A model generated the notes under the pieces. That model did not search any database. It was not told where the DNA came from and saw nothing but the letters and a program-made list of their open reading frames with translations. A stretch of DNA of 56,833 bases, taken from assembly GCA_019119575.1 (NCBI GenBank), contig DWWT01000004.1, positions 1 through 56,833 of the forward strand. Direction: 5' to 3'. Position numbers and translations under genes: made by a program. This DNA is from Candidatus Enterocloster excrementipullorum. GTDB lineage: Bacteria > Bacillota > Clostridia > Lachnospirales > Lachnospiraceae. This document shows positions 23,507-32,250 of this stretch, piece after piece (the stretch's first letter is position 1; every line of letters starts with the position of its first letter).

Positions 23507-25393
23507 TTACTCCCCCCGCCTCCTGCTCTCAAAATACACAAACCGGTCAATCCCATCCAGAATATCCTGAAAGTCCTCCCGGGGCGCCAGATCAATATAC
23601 CGCCGCAGAAGCTCTGTCTCCTCCGCCTTATACCGGCCGTAAAAAATATCGTAAAGATTGTGCCCCCGCAGGTGAATCCGTATCTCCTCCATGTGCTCCC
23701 GCACATCCTCCGGCGATTCGAAATCCCGGCCCATCACCGCGAGAAGCCGCTGGCCGCTGCGGATGCGGCCAAGATACTCCCGCCATTTTTCAAAGAGAAT
23801 CCGGTAAAACGCCTCCTCGCTCTCCACAATCCCCAGCTTGGCCATGACCGCCGGGTTGAGGAAATAATTCTCAAAGGAATAATACTTCAAAATCAGCACA
23901 TTTTTCCGTGTAACCCGCGGAAGGCGGTCCGCGTCCTCCCGGCTGCGCTCCTCATAGTACCGGCAGAGCTGCCCTGCCAGCTCCTCCGGGTCTTCCCCGT
24001 CCCCATCCCGTATCATGAGGAACTGGTCTCGCAGGTACACCTGGTTCATGTACTTTAAATTGGCATATGTCTTGATGTTGGTACAGCTGTTGGTGGTGAT
24101 GATGGAAATGCGGGCCAGCCTCCCCTCCTCGTCCAGAACCTCCGAGTAATACTTCTCCAGAAGCAGCGGCAGGCGGCTCTTGTCCTGCTTTCCCTCCACA
24201 ATGAACACAAAGCTCACGTTCATCAGGTCATTGGCCCCATAGCCCAGGTCGTCCAGAATCCGTCCCAGGTCCGTCTGGGGCCGGACCGTGCTGAAGCGCT
24301 CCTTATCCAGCACCACCTGCCGGATCTGGCGGATGGTAAAATTAAAGAGCAGATCCGGGGAATGGGTCTGGAAAATCACCTGGTTTTTCAGCGAAAGGCG
24401 GTAGAGAATCTCCCCGCAGGTCTTTTGAAGCTGCGGGTGGAGAAAGAGCTCCGGCTCCTCGACCACAATGATGCTGGGAAATCTCCCCTCCTGTCCCGTA
24501 TAAGTCTCCAAGAGGGATAGCATGTAAATGCTGCGCATGCCCCGTCCCATGAGCTCCACCGGCCGGGCCCTGTTCTGCTCTTCGTTGTAGGCCGTAACCT
24601 CCAGGTCAAAGAGCCTGCCGCCCTCCCACCGAAGGGCGTAGCGAAGTTCCTCATAGCCGCCGTTTTTGCGGAAATTTTCATTAATCTTCCGTGCCATGCC
24701 GCCCAGGTTCATCTGGTACACCTTGTACTCCAAAAGCCGGGCCGTCTCCGCGGCCGTCAGCTCCCCGGGCTTTTTCTGGTCGATTAAGCCGATGCACTGA
24801 AAACAGCGGGTGCAGGTCTTGGCCGCCTCGAACACGCAGCTCTCGCTCTTTAAACGCCGCACCTCCTCCCCCTGGGCCGAGAGCAGGAGGTCGTTCTGAA
24901 GCTGCGCGAGCTCCCGCTCGGCCGTAATCCGGTAAACTTTGGGGAGAACCATGGGGATATACGGATTATTCTTCCTGTGCCCGTCCTCATACCGGGGCTT
25001 TCCGCCCGGGGACATGTGAAAGGTAAAGGACAGCTCCCCCTCCGGCAGCTTTCCTGCCCGCCGGCTGTCCTCCCGGAAGGAGGGGAGACGCTCTTTAAAG
25101 CTTTTCAGCCAGGCCTCAAATCTGCGGTATTTGCTCACGCGCCCCTGTCCGTGGAAAAATGCCAGGTCTTCCCCGGCAAGGGCCAGGCGGACCGCGATGC
25201 GCACCGCCTGGCCCTGTTCGTTGAAATCCCTCTCCTGCACTTCATAGCATCCCAGCGCCGCGCATACGGCATCCAGCACGGAGGTTTTCCCCGTATTATT
25301 CTTCCCTACCAGGATCAGGGCCCGGTCAATGTCCCGGATTTCCATATCCCGGATGGATTTGAAATTCTGAATGTGAACATACGTCAGCCGCAT
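23507..25393 (-). CDS. OLD family ATP-dependent endonuclease (ABC ATPase plus TOPRIM)
   Basis: A 628-residue protein. Walker A GKNNTGKTS near residue 31; Walker B IIVVEEPELFLHP near 310; H-loop FQTHSPD near 345. The C-terminal TOPRIM shows FIVEGKQDKSRLP near 400 (the catalytic Glu) and MIRDGDGED near 465 (DxD). OLD proteins are DNA nucleases; class 1 members stand alone, class 2 (Gabija GajA) pair with a UvrD-like helicase. No such helicase is here, so class 1 is likelier. Unusual: a CTRCFQC cluster near residue 205 inside the ATPase region, able to bind metal. It starts 12 bases after the DUF4349 lipoprotein gene and probably shares its promoter. Confidence 0.85.
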   Translation of the reverse strand: MRLTYVHIQNFKSIRDMEIRDIDRALILVGKNNTGKTSVLDAVCAALGCYEVQERDFNEQGQAVRIAVRLALAGEDLAFFHGQGRVSKYRRFEAWLKSFKERLPSFREDSRRAGKLPEGELSFTFHMSPGGKPRYEDGHRKNNPYIPMVLPKVYRITAERELAQLQNDLLLSAQGEEVRRLKSESCVFEAAKTCTRCFQCIGLIDQKKPGELTAAETARLLEYKVYQMNLGGMARKINENFRKNGGYEELRYALRWEGGRLFDLEVTAYNEEQNRARPVELMGRGMRSIYMLSLLETYTGQEGRFPSIIVVEEPELFLHPQLQKTCGEILYRLSLKNQVIFQTHSPDLLFNFTIRQIRQVVLDKERFSTVRPQTDLGRILDDLGYGANDLMNVSFVFIVEGKQDKSRLPLLLEKYYSEVLDEEGRLARISIITTNSCTNIKTYANLKYMNQVYLRDQFLMIRDGDGEDPEELAGQLCRYYEERSREDADRLPRVTRKNVLILKYYSFENYFLNPAVMAKLGIVESEEAFYRILFEKWREYLGRIRSGQRLLAVMGRDFESPEDVREHMEEIRIHLRGHNLYDIFYGRYKAEETELLRRYIDLAPREDFQDILDGIDRFVYFESRRRGE

Positions 25394-25405
25394 CTTTCTG
25401 CCCCC

Positions 25406-26494
25406 TTACTGCTCTTTGTTCTCCCCTTTGTCCGGCACTGCTTTCCCAAGCGCCTTCTTCTCTCTTCTCTTTCTCCTAAGGCGCAGGCCGATTCTCCCCA
25501 CCTTCGCGAGAATAAAGGCCGCGGCCGCCAGCACCAGAAGCACAGGGCTGTTGGAAAGAATCCACACCATTAAATCCACGCCGCCCTCCGTCAGCATTTT
25601 TACGCTGTCCGAGAAGCCTCTCTGAATCCGGGCGCCGATGCCTTCCTCCTCCTGGGGCGTGAGCTCTCCCACCTCCCAGATATAGAGATCCACGGTGCTG
25701 TAAGCCACCTGGTTGTCATAGAGGCGAAGCTGCGATGTGAGGGATTCCAGTTCATAGCGCACCTGGGAGAGCCGGGACTCCAGCGTCACCACCGCGTCCA
25801 CGCTCTCCGCCTGCTCCAAAAGCTCCCACAGCCGCTCCTGCTCAATCTCCAGGGATTTTTTCCGGCTCTCCACATCCGAATACTGAAGGGTAATGTCCGT
25901 TACCTGCTCCTGGCGGTTCAGAACATTGGCCTCCTCCTCCACGGTCTCCACAAAGCCGTCCAGCCTGTCAGCCGGAATCCGCGCCTTCACGCTGGCGTCC
26001 CTTCCCCCGGTACCATCGGAATTAAGGCTGCGCCCGGACACGCTGGAGGACTCCACATAGCCTCCCAGCTCCTCCACTCTCTCGGATATCCGTTCCAAAA
26101 GGCCGTCAAAGTTCCGCGTCTCCACCTCCATGGTCACGTCCCGTATGAGCTTGCGGGAGACGCCGGATTCCCGGCCGCTCTCCGCCGCGTTTCCCGCCGG
26201 AACGGCCGCGTCCCCGGTAAGGCCGGAGGACACCTCCCCCTGCCCCGTAGCGGCCTTATCTAAAGCGATGCCCTCCCTTTCATTTTCATACGCGCCGGCC
26301 TCCGGCATAGAGACCGCCGCCGCTGCCGTTTCCATCTGCGCCGCCGGGCCTCCGGACGCGCTGCTCCCCGCCGCGGAATTTCCCGCGCCGCAGCCCGTCA
26401 AAAGCACTCCCAGCCCTGCGCCAAGTCCGATCACCGCCCCGGCCAAGCTTCTGGCCAGTCTTCGGGTCCGCCCCCTGATTTCTGCTTTCTTCAT
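25406..26494 (-). CDS. DUF4349 lipoprotein
   Basis: A 362-residue protein with a signal peptide and lipobox LLTGC, making Cys35 the lipid-attached residue after cleavage. A Ser/Ala/Gly linker follows to about residue 105, then a DUF4349 domain (VTMEVETRNFDGLLERISERV; GYVESSSVSGR) with coiled-coil stretches (YSDVESRKKSLEIEQERLWELLEQ in part) to about 290, one membrane helix near 315-335 (SPVLLVLAAAAFILAKV) and a basic tail. Lipid-anchored at one end and membrane-inserted at the other, it should lie on the outer face of the membrane. Molecular role unknown. GGGAGGGAAAG precedes the ATG; promoter at 26559-26587. Confidence 0.85.
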   Translation of the reverse strand: MKKAEIRGRTRRLARSLAGAVIGLGAGLGVLLTGCGAGNSAAGSSASGGPAAQMETAAAAVSMPEAGAYENEREGIALDKAATGQGEVSSGLTGDAAVPAGNAAESGRESGVSRKLIRDVTMEVETRNFDGLLERISERVEELGGYVESSSVSGRSLNSDGTGGRDASVKARIPADRLDGFVETVEEEANVLNRQEQVTDITLQYSDVESRKKSLEIEQERLWELLEQAESVDAVVTLESRLSQVRYELESLTSQLRLYDNQVAYSTVDLYIWEVGELTPQEEEGIGARIQRGFSDSVKMLTEGGVDLMVWILSNSPVLLVLAAAAFILAKVGRIGLRLRRKRREKKALGKAVPDKGENKEQ

Positions 26495-26558
26495 AATCTT
26501 TCCCTCCCATTTTCCATTCTCCGTACCCTGCCGGAACTTTCGTCATCCTGCTGTTTTC

Positions 26559-26587
26559 ATAGTAACATAGGAAAATTTCCCCTGCAA
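26559..26587 (-). promoter_or_regulatory. Promoter of the DUF4349-OLD operon
   Basis: TTGCAG (26582-26587, minus strand), 17-base spacer, TACTAT (26559-26564). The spacer contains the self-complementary stretch GGAAATTTTCC, a possible operator. Confidence 0.65.
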
Positions 26588-26624
26588 TGGGGGCGGAGAA
26601 GAATTAAGAAAGAGCGGAAAATAT

Positions 26625-26668
26625 TAAGAAAAAAGGCCCCGCAGCATGTTCACCCTTGCTGCGGGACC
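26625..26668 (-). terminator. Terminator of pckA
   Basis: GGCCCCGCAGCA (from 26635) pairs with TGCTGCGGGACC (to 26668) with one mismatch; TTTTTTCTTAAT follows on the minus strand. It lies about 40 bases past the pckA stop. Confidence 0.85.
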
Positions 26669-26705
26669 TGCCCTGTCTGCTTTTGCAGATTATTCTTTTA
26701 TACGA

Positions 26706-28313
26706 TTACTCAACCACAGGGCCGGCGGAAACCAGAGCCTTGCCCAGGTCATTGCCCTCGTACTTCTTGAAGTTCTTCACGAAGCGGCTGGCAAGATCCT
26801 TTGCCTTGGCATCCCACTCAGCGGCATCCTTGTAGGTGTCGCGGGGATCAAGGATTGCGGGATCCACGCCGGGAAGCTCGGTGGGCACTTCAAAGTTGAA
26901 GTACGGGATCTTCTTGGTGGAAGCCTTTAAAATGGAGCCGTCCAGGATCGCGTCGATGATGCCGCGGGTATCCTTGATGGAGATACGCTTGCCGGTGCCG
27001 TTCCAGCCGGTGTTCACCAGGTAAGCCTTTGCGCCGCTCTGCTCCATTCTCTTAACCAGCTCCTCTGCATACTTGGTGGGATGCAGCTCCAGGAATGCCT
27101 GGCCGAAGCAAGCGGAGAAGGTGGGGGTGGGCTCAGTGATGCCGCGCTCCGTACCTGCTAACTTAGCGGTAAATCCGGACAGGAAGTAATACTTGGTCTG
27201 CTCCGGAGTAAGAATGGATACGGGAGGAAGCACGCCGAACGCATCTGCGGACAGGAAAATAACTTCCTTTGCCGCGGGAGCGGAGGAAACAGGGCGCACA
27301 ATGTTCTTAATATGGTCGATGGGGTAAGAAACGCGGGTATTCTCCGTCACGCTCTTATCCGTGAAGTCGATCTTGCCGTCCGCATCTACCGTCACGTTCT
27401 CCAGAAGAGCGTTTCTCTTGATGGCATTGTAGATGTCGGGCTCGGACTCCTTATCCAGGTCGATAACCTTCGCGTAGCATCCGCCCTCGAAGTTGAACAC
27501 GCCGTTGTCATCCCAGCCGTGCTCGTCATCGCCGATCAGAAGACGCTTGGGATCGGTGGAAAGAGTGGTCTTTCCGGTTCCGGACAGTCCGAAGAAGATA
27601 GCGGTGTTTTCGCCGTTCATATCCGTATTGGCAGAGCAGTGCATGGAGGCGATTCCCTTTAAGGGCAGATAGTAGTTCATCATGGAGAACATACCCTTCT
27701 TCATCTCGCCGCCGTACCAGGTATTGATGATAACCTGCTCTCTCGTGGTGATGTTGAACATGGCTGCCGTCTCGGAGTTAAGGCCAAGCTCCTTGTAGTT
27801 CTCAATCTTTGCCTTGGAAGCGTTGTAAACAACAAAGTCGGGCTTGAAGTTTTTAAGCTCCTCCTCGGTGGGGCGAATGAACATGTTCTTTACAAAGTGT
27901 GCCTGCCATGCCACTTCCATGATGAAACGGATGGACATGCGGGTGTCCTCATTGGCGCCGCAGAACGCGTCAACAACGAACAGCCTCTTGTTGGAGAGCT
28001 CCTTAATGGCGATCTCCTTTGCCGTATCCCATGCCTTCTGGCTGGCCGGATGGTTGTCGTTCTTGTACTCATCGGTGGTCCACCACACGGTGTCCTTGGA
28101 ATTCTCATCCATAACGATGAACTTGTCTTTGGGGGAACGTCCGGTGTAAATGCCGGTCATAACGTTCACCGCGCCCAGCTCGGTGAGCTGGCCCTTCTCA
28201 TACCCCTCCAGATCCGGTCTCATCTCCTCCTCGAACAGCATCTCAAAAGAAGGATTGTACACGATCTCAGTGGTTCCCGTAATGCCATACTGGGTTAAAT
28301 CGATGTTTGCCAT
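26706..28313 (-). CDS. pckA: Phosphoenolpyruvate carboxykinase (ATP)
   Basis: A 535-residue protein, full length for the ATP-dependent enzyme, which interconverts oxaloacetate plus ATP with phosphoenolpyruvate plus CO2 and ADP. Visible marks: [11 protein letters not shown] near residue 57 (substrate loop), the kinase-1a P-loop [14 protein letters not shown] near 246, the metal-binding IGDDEHGWD just after, and [16 protein letters not shown] with the later [17 protein letters not shown]. In anaerobic gut Clostridia the enzyme often runs towards oxaloacetate, fixing CO2 for succinate or anaplerosis. Monocistronic, with its own promoter (28415-28443) and terminator. Codon use is markedly more biased than in neighbouring genes, as expected for high expression. 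Confidence 0.97.
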   Translation of the reverse strand: MANIDLTQYGITGTTEIVYNPSFEMLFEEEMRPDLEGYEKGQLTELGAVNVMTGIYTGRSPKDKFIVMDENSKDTVWWTTDEYKNDNHPASQKAWDTAKEIAIKELSNKRLFVVDAFCGANEDTRMSIRFIMEVAWQAHFVKNMFIRPTEEELKNFKPDFVVYNASKAKIENYKELGLNSETAAMFNITTREQVIINTWYGGEMKKGMFSMMNYYLPLKGIASMHCSANTDMNGENTAIFFGLSGTGKTTLSTDPKRLLIGDDEHGWDDNGVFNFEGGCYAKVIDLDKESEPDIYNAIKRNALLENVTVDADGKIDFTDKSVTENTRVSYPIDHIKNIVRPVSSAPAAKEVIFLSADAFGVLPPVSILTPEQTKYYFLSGFTAKLAGTERGITEPTPTFSACFGQAFLELHPTKYAEELVKRMEQSGAKAYLVNTGWNGTGKRISIKDTRGIIDAILDGSILKASTKKIPYFNFEVPTELPGVDPAILDPRDTYKDAAEWDAKAKDLASRFVKNFKKYEGNDLGKALVSAGPVVE

Positions 28314-28414
28314 GTTACACTCAACCTCTTTCCTCTTAGTATAGTTGACAAAAGCAGAAACGGCGCCGGAGCTCCTCGCTAACTGGAAACCGCTGGTACC
28401 GCATCCTACATATA

Positions 28415-28443
28415 TTTATATAATACCTGCCAGTGTTTGTCAA
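28415..28443 (-). promoter_or_regulatory. Promoter of pckA
   Basis: TTGACA (28438-28443, minus strand), 17-base spacer, TATAAA (28415-28420), giving a leader of about 95 bases. A second TATACT lies nearer the gene (about 28338-28343) but lacks a good -35. Confidence 0.65.
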
Positions 28444-28483
28444 GAAACTATCAGACATAGAAGCAGAAATTTTGCAGCACTTT

Positions 28484-28516
28484 CGTTTAAAAAAGAGCAG
28501 GCCAAAACCTGCTCTT
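28484..28516 (-). terminator. Terminator of ftsZ
   Basis: AAGAGCAGG and CCTGCTCTT arms pair perfectly around a six-base loop; TTTTTTAAA follows on the minus strand. It lies 90 bases past the ftsZ stop and just upstream of the pckA promoter. The short stretch between stop and hairpin holds two smaller GC-rich inverted repeats. Confidence 0.85.
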
Positions 28517-28606
28517 GCGCGACTCATATAACTGCTCGGCCGCTGCCCGCGGAAATCAGTCCGCGGACACGCTCCGAAGCGTGCTTGAAAATTCATTAAA
28601 TACACT

Positions 28607-29920
28607 CTAACGCTTATTCTTAAGGAAGTCGGGAATATTGATCTGCATCTCCTTGTTGGCCGCCGGGCGGAAAGAGGGTGCGGGGTTCGGAGCAGGATTG
28701 GGCGCCTGGCTCTGGCCGGCGTTGTTCCCGCTTGTATTTCCCGTGTAGCCCTGGCTTGTCCCGTAGCGCGGCGTATAGCCCTGGTTTGCCGTGCTGCCGG
28801 AGGAAGGACGGGTATAGCTGGGGGTATAGCCCTGGGATGGCCTCGTATAGGAGGAAGATGCTGCGGCCTCTGTGCCCGCTTTATTTCCCGCCGCCGGAGC
28901 CTGGGCGTTCTTGGGCTTAAAGCCGTTTGCAAAGCCTGTCATAGCCTTGGCAACGGAGGCGCTTCCGCCGTGCTCGTCAAGGCCCGTAGCGATCACCGTG
29001 ATGCTGGCCTCGTCCTGGGCATTCTCATCGTACATGGCGCCGAAAATAATATTGGCGTCGTCGCCGGCCAGCTCCTGCACGAAGCTTGCGGCCTCGTTGG
29101 CCTCGATCAGGCTGATATCGCCGGAAATATTGATAATCACATGGCTTGCGCCCTCGATCGTCGTCTCAAGCAGAGGACTGGACACGGCCTGCTTCACCGC
29201 CTCAATGGCCTTGTCATCGCCCTTGGCCTTGCCGATGCCGATGTGGGCGATTCCCTTGTCAATCATGACCGTCTGCACGTCCGCGAAATCCAGATTGATA
29301 AGCCCCGGCACATTGATCAGGTCGGTGATTCCCTGCACTGCCTGCTGAAGCACCTCATCCGCTTTCTTAAGCGCATCGGGCATAGTCGTGCGCCGGTCCA
29401 CAATCTCAAGAAGACGGTCGTTGGGAATCACAATCAATGTGTCCACGGCCTGCTTTAAATTCTCAATACCCATGAGAGCGTTGCTCATACGCGTCTTGGC
29501 CTCAAAGCGGAAGGGCTTTGTCACCACCCCAACGGTCAGGATGCCCATGTCCTTGGCAATCTTGGCTACCACAGGAGCCGCTCCGGTTCCCGTACCGCCG
29601 CCCATACCGCAGGTCACGAACACCATATCCGCTCCCTTTAGCGCCTGGGAAATCTCCTCGGAGCTCTCCTCCGCGGCCTTCTCTCCTACATCCGGCCTGG
29701 CTCCGGCCCCAAGTCCCTTGGTGAGCTTCTCGCCAATCTGCATAGCCGTGGGGGCCTTGCAGAACTGGAGGGCCTGCTTGTCCGTATTGATCCCGATGAA
29801 CTCGACGCCCGCAATGTTCTCATCAATCATGCGGTTCACCGCGTTGTTTCCCGCGCCGCCCACGCCCACAACAATTATTCTGGCGGAATTCTCCGTCTCA
29901 TTTATCTTAATCTCTAACAA
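28607..29920 (-). CDS. ftsZ: Cell division protein FtsZ
   Basis: A 437-residue tubulin homologue that polymerises into the division ring. Nucleotide loop [14 protein letters not shown] near residue 18; tubulin signature [10 protein letters not shown] near 108; T7 synergy loop [11 protein letters not shown] near 210; C-terminal partner-binding peptide [11 protein letters not shown]. The linker between about 325 and 420 has repeated Y-T-R-P-S / G-Y-T-P-S/R units. TTG 29920 is the start: GGAGG lies nine bases upstream and no ATG fits. It has its own promoter (30014-30042) and ends the dcw cluster. Confidence 0.97.
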   Translation of the reverse strand: MLEIKINETENSARIIVVGVGGAGNNAVNRMIDENIAGVEFIGINTDKQALQFCKAPTAMQIGEKLTKGLGAGARPDVGEKAAEESSEEISQALKGADMVFVTCGMGGGTGTGAAPVVAKIAKDMGILTVGVVTKPFRFEAKTRMSNALMGIENLKQAVDTLIVIPNDRLLEIVDRRTTMPDALKKADEVLQQAVQGITDLINVPGLINLDFADVQTVMIDKGIAHIGIGKAKGDDKAIEAVKQAVSSPLLETTIEGASHVIINISGDISLIEANEAASFVQELAGDDANIIFGAMYDENAQDEASITVIATGLDEHGGSASVAKAMTGFANGFKPKNAQAPAAGNKAGTEAAASSSYTRPSQGYTPSYTRPSSGSTANQGYTPRYGTSQGYTGNTSGNNAGQSQAPNPAPNPAPSFRPAANKEMQINIPDFLKNKR

Positions 29921-30013
29921 GATACATATCCTCCTTTATTCCCCTGCCTGAATCGTAATCTCTTGTCCGAAAAGATGCCTGTCCGCACGCCTTTCCGAAC
30001 TCATATCTCTCTA

Positions 30014-30042
30014 ATTATATATAAGTGGCCTTCAAAAGTCTA
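30014..30042 (-). promoter_or_regulatory. Promoter of ftsZ
   Basis: TAGACT (30037-30042, minus strand; 4 of 6 to consensus), 17-base spacer, TATAAT (30014-30019). Lets ftsZ be expressed apart from the upstream dcw genes. Confidence 0.6.
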
Positions 30043-30091
30043 GTCTATTTATTATGATATTTTATTTTAGAAAAAATATCAAGCCCCAATT

Positions 30092-30823
30092 CTATTTCCT
30101 TCTAAAAGTTATTCCCGCATGGCTGTTGGACTCCGTATAATTTTCCAGCTCCAGCACGCCCTCTATGTCCATAAGCTGAGGCTGATCCGTGAGAATATCG
30201 TTCAGCGTCGATATTTTCCCGTCAATATCCCGGTTATCTCCCAGCGTCACCTCCATCTGGCGGATGTACAGGGTGGCCTGTCCCTGGGAATCGTAGGAAA
30301 TACGGTCCACCGGAATCTCGTAGAGCGAGAGCTGCTGGGTCAGATTCAAAATCTCCTGGAAAATGTCCCTGTCCTCCACGGGAAGCGGCTTATAGAGCAC
30401 GATCTGTCCAAAATCCAGGCCGGTGATCCAGGGCACTCCCTCAAGCTTTTCGCCGGAGCTCTCCACAATGATTCCATCCCTGTCAAAATACATGTAGCTG
30501 CTCATGTAGGATACATATCCTACAATGCTCTTCTCATAGATAATGACCTCCACATCCAGGGGACTGTGAAAGACAATCCGGTAATCCTCCACAAAGGGAA
30601 TCTGACGATGGGGCTTTAAGCGGTAATTCAGGTATGCCACCGCCGCGTTTTTTCCCCAGCTTCCCGGAAAGAGAAGCTCCTCCACCTCCTCGGCCGTATA
30701 CCGCTCGCTGCCCGTAACCGTTATATTTTGTATCCGCACGGTGAGAAAAAGAATCGCTCCCAGCAGAAAGACCGCCAGGGCGATCCCAATCCCCCCATGA
30801 TGCTTTCTCCAAAATTCTCTCAT
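30092..30823 (-). CDS. divIB: Cell division protein DivIB/FtsQ
   Basis: A 243-residue protein: short basic N-terminus, one membrane helix (IGIALAVFLLGAILFL, residues 12-27), then a POTRA domain (ITVTGSERYTAEEVEELLF) and a beta domain. DivIB/FtsQ binds FtsL and DivIC outside the membrane and links early and late division proteins. ATG 30823 overlaps the murA stop as ATGA with AAAAGAGGATGG upstream; a longer frame to 30844 has no ribosome site. Weakly conserved family, so the call rests on topology, POTRA-like start and position between murA and ftsZ. Confidence 0.88.
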   Translation of the reverse strand: MREFWRKHHGGIGIALAVFLLGAILFLTVRIQNITVTGSERYTAEEVEELLFPGSWGKNAAVAYLNYRLKPHRQIPFVEDYRIVFHSPLDVEVIIYEKSIVGYVSYMSSYMYFDRDGIIVESSGEKLEGVPWITGLDFGQIVLYKPLPVEDRDIFQEILNLTQQLSLYEIPVDRISYDSQGQATLYIRQMEVTLGDNRDIDGKISTLNDILTDQPQLMDIEGVLELENYTESNSHAGITFRRK

Positions 30824-32094
30824 GCTCCATCCTCTTTTGCCCACCGGATCCGCGCCCCAAGGGCGGTGAGATCCCGGCAGATATCCTCATACCCCCGCTC
30901 GATGTGAATGCATCCGGAGATGCAGGTCTCCCCGCTGGCCGCCAGCCCGGCCACCGCCAGGGCAGCCCCGCCCCGCAGATCCGCGGCCTCCACCCTGGCC
31001 CCGTGCAGGGGACGGACGCCCTCAATGACGGCCTCCCGATCCCGGATCCGGATCCGGGCTCCCATGGCGTTAAGAGCCTCAGCCGTGGCAAATCTGCCCT
31101 CAAAAACCCGCTCCTCAATATGGCTGATCCCCCGCCCCGAAGCGAGCAGAGCCATAAACGGGGACTGCAGATCCGTAGGGAACTCCGGATAAGGGCCCGT
31201 GCGTATGTCCAGGCAGCCCGGAATCTCCTCCATCGACACCTGGATCCGCCCGGTTGTTTCCTCCGTCCGGACCCTGGCACCTGTCCGGGCCAGAAACGCC
31301 AGGGGAACCCGGAGGAAGGAGGGCCTGATTCCCTTCATCAGGATGTCACCCCCGGCAGCTGCGGCGGCCGCCCCGTAGGTGCCCGCCACGATCCGGTCGC
31401 CCTCCACCCGGAAGCTGCTGTCGTGGAGACAGCGCACCCCCTGAATCATCAGATGCTCCGTCCCCATGCCGCAGATAATGGCACCCATATTGTTCAGGAA
31501 CTCGCAGAGCTGGGTGATCTCCGGCTCCTTCGCCGCCCCGTGGACCACCGTCACATCCCGGGCCAGAACAGAGGCAAGGATGGCCTGCTCCGTAGCCCCC
31601 ACGCTGGGATAGTCCAGGTGGATCTCCGCTCCCCGGATCCCTTCTCTCCCCCTCTCGACGGCCAGACGTCCGTCCGTCTCCCGGATATCCGCTCCCAGCT
31701 CCCTAAAAACCTTCAGATGAAGGTCAATGGGCCTGGCCCCGATCAGGCAGCCTCCCGGATAGCAGCCGCTCCCCTCTCCCGTCCGGCCCAAAAGAGCGCC
31801 CAGCACCACGATGGAGGAGCGCATGGATCTGACAAAATGATCCGGGACAGCGGTATTTTTTATCTCCCGGGCATCAATCGCCATGCAGCCGCCCTGCCGC
31901 CGCACATGGCAGCCCAGATACTCCAAAATATCTGCCATGCAGGACACGTCCCGTATGGCAGGGACATTCATGAGGACGGTCACCCCCTTATGAAGAAGGG
32001 CCGCCGCCATCATGGGGAGGGCGGCGTTTTTGGAACCCTGTATGGATATCTCCCCCTTTAAAGGGGACTGACCGAAAATCCGGATCTCAGACAA
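30820..32094 (-). CDS. murA: UDP-N-acetylglucosamine 1-carboxyvinyltransferase
   Basis: A 424-residue EPSP-synthase-fold enzyme that transfers enolpyruvate from PEP to UDP-GlcNAc, the first committed step of peptidoglycan synthesis. SKNAALPMMAAALL at residue 21, and the active-site loop CYPGGCLIGARPID with Cys116 in the position alkylated by fosfomycin. The start is TTG 32094, seven bases after AGGAGG. It overlaps divIB and follows ftsW with a 156-base gap in which I see neither gene nor strong signal. Having murA at the place where murG normally sits is notable; a second murA elsewhere is usual in Firmicutes but cannot be seen here. Confidence 0.93.
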   Translation of the reverse strand: MSEIRIFGQSPLKGEISIQGSKNAALPMMAAALLHKGVTVLMNVPAIRDVSCMADILEYLGCHVRRQGGCMAIDAREIKNTAVPDHFVRSMRSSIVVLGALLGRTGEGSGCYPGGCLIGARPIDLHLKVFRELGADIRETDGRLAVERGREGIRGAEIHLDYPSVGATEQAILASVLARDVTVVHGAAKEPEITQLCEFLNNMGAIICGMGTEHLMIQGVRCLHDSSFRVEGDRIVAGTYGAAAAAAGGDILMKGIRPSFLRVPLAFLARTGARVRTEETTGRIQVSMEEIPGCLDIRTGPYPEFPTDLQSPFMALLASGRGISHIEERVFEGRFATAEALNAMGARIRIRDREAVIEGVRPLHGARVEAADLRGGAALAVAGLAASGETCISGCIHIERGYEDICRDLTALGARIRWAKEDGA

Positions 32095-32250
32095 TGGGGC
32101 ACCTCCTGGCTTATGCTTTCTTGCGCAAGCTGTCCGGGACGGTGCCCAAACAGCTGCCTATATTTAAGCATATGCCGGAGATCTCTCCCAGGTGCAGGTC
32201 CGCCGGCGCCGGTACGCATCCCTGCCGACGCGTGCCTGAAAGCCGGCGCC

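Noticed and set aside
21938..25393. A Gabija or Septu defence system
   Set aside because: The OLD gene has no UvrD-like GajB partner and the AAA ATPase has no HNH partner; each ATPase appears to have its own promoter. A defence role remains possible but not as those named systems.
30904..32061. A 385-codon plus-strand frame opposite murA
   Set aside because: Pro/Arg/His-rich shadow of a clear murA gene.
32095..32250. A small gene or murG remnant between ftsW and murA
   Set aside because: Short frames there lack ribosome sites and show no MurG motifs; too short to judge as a remnant.
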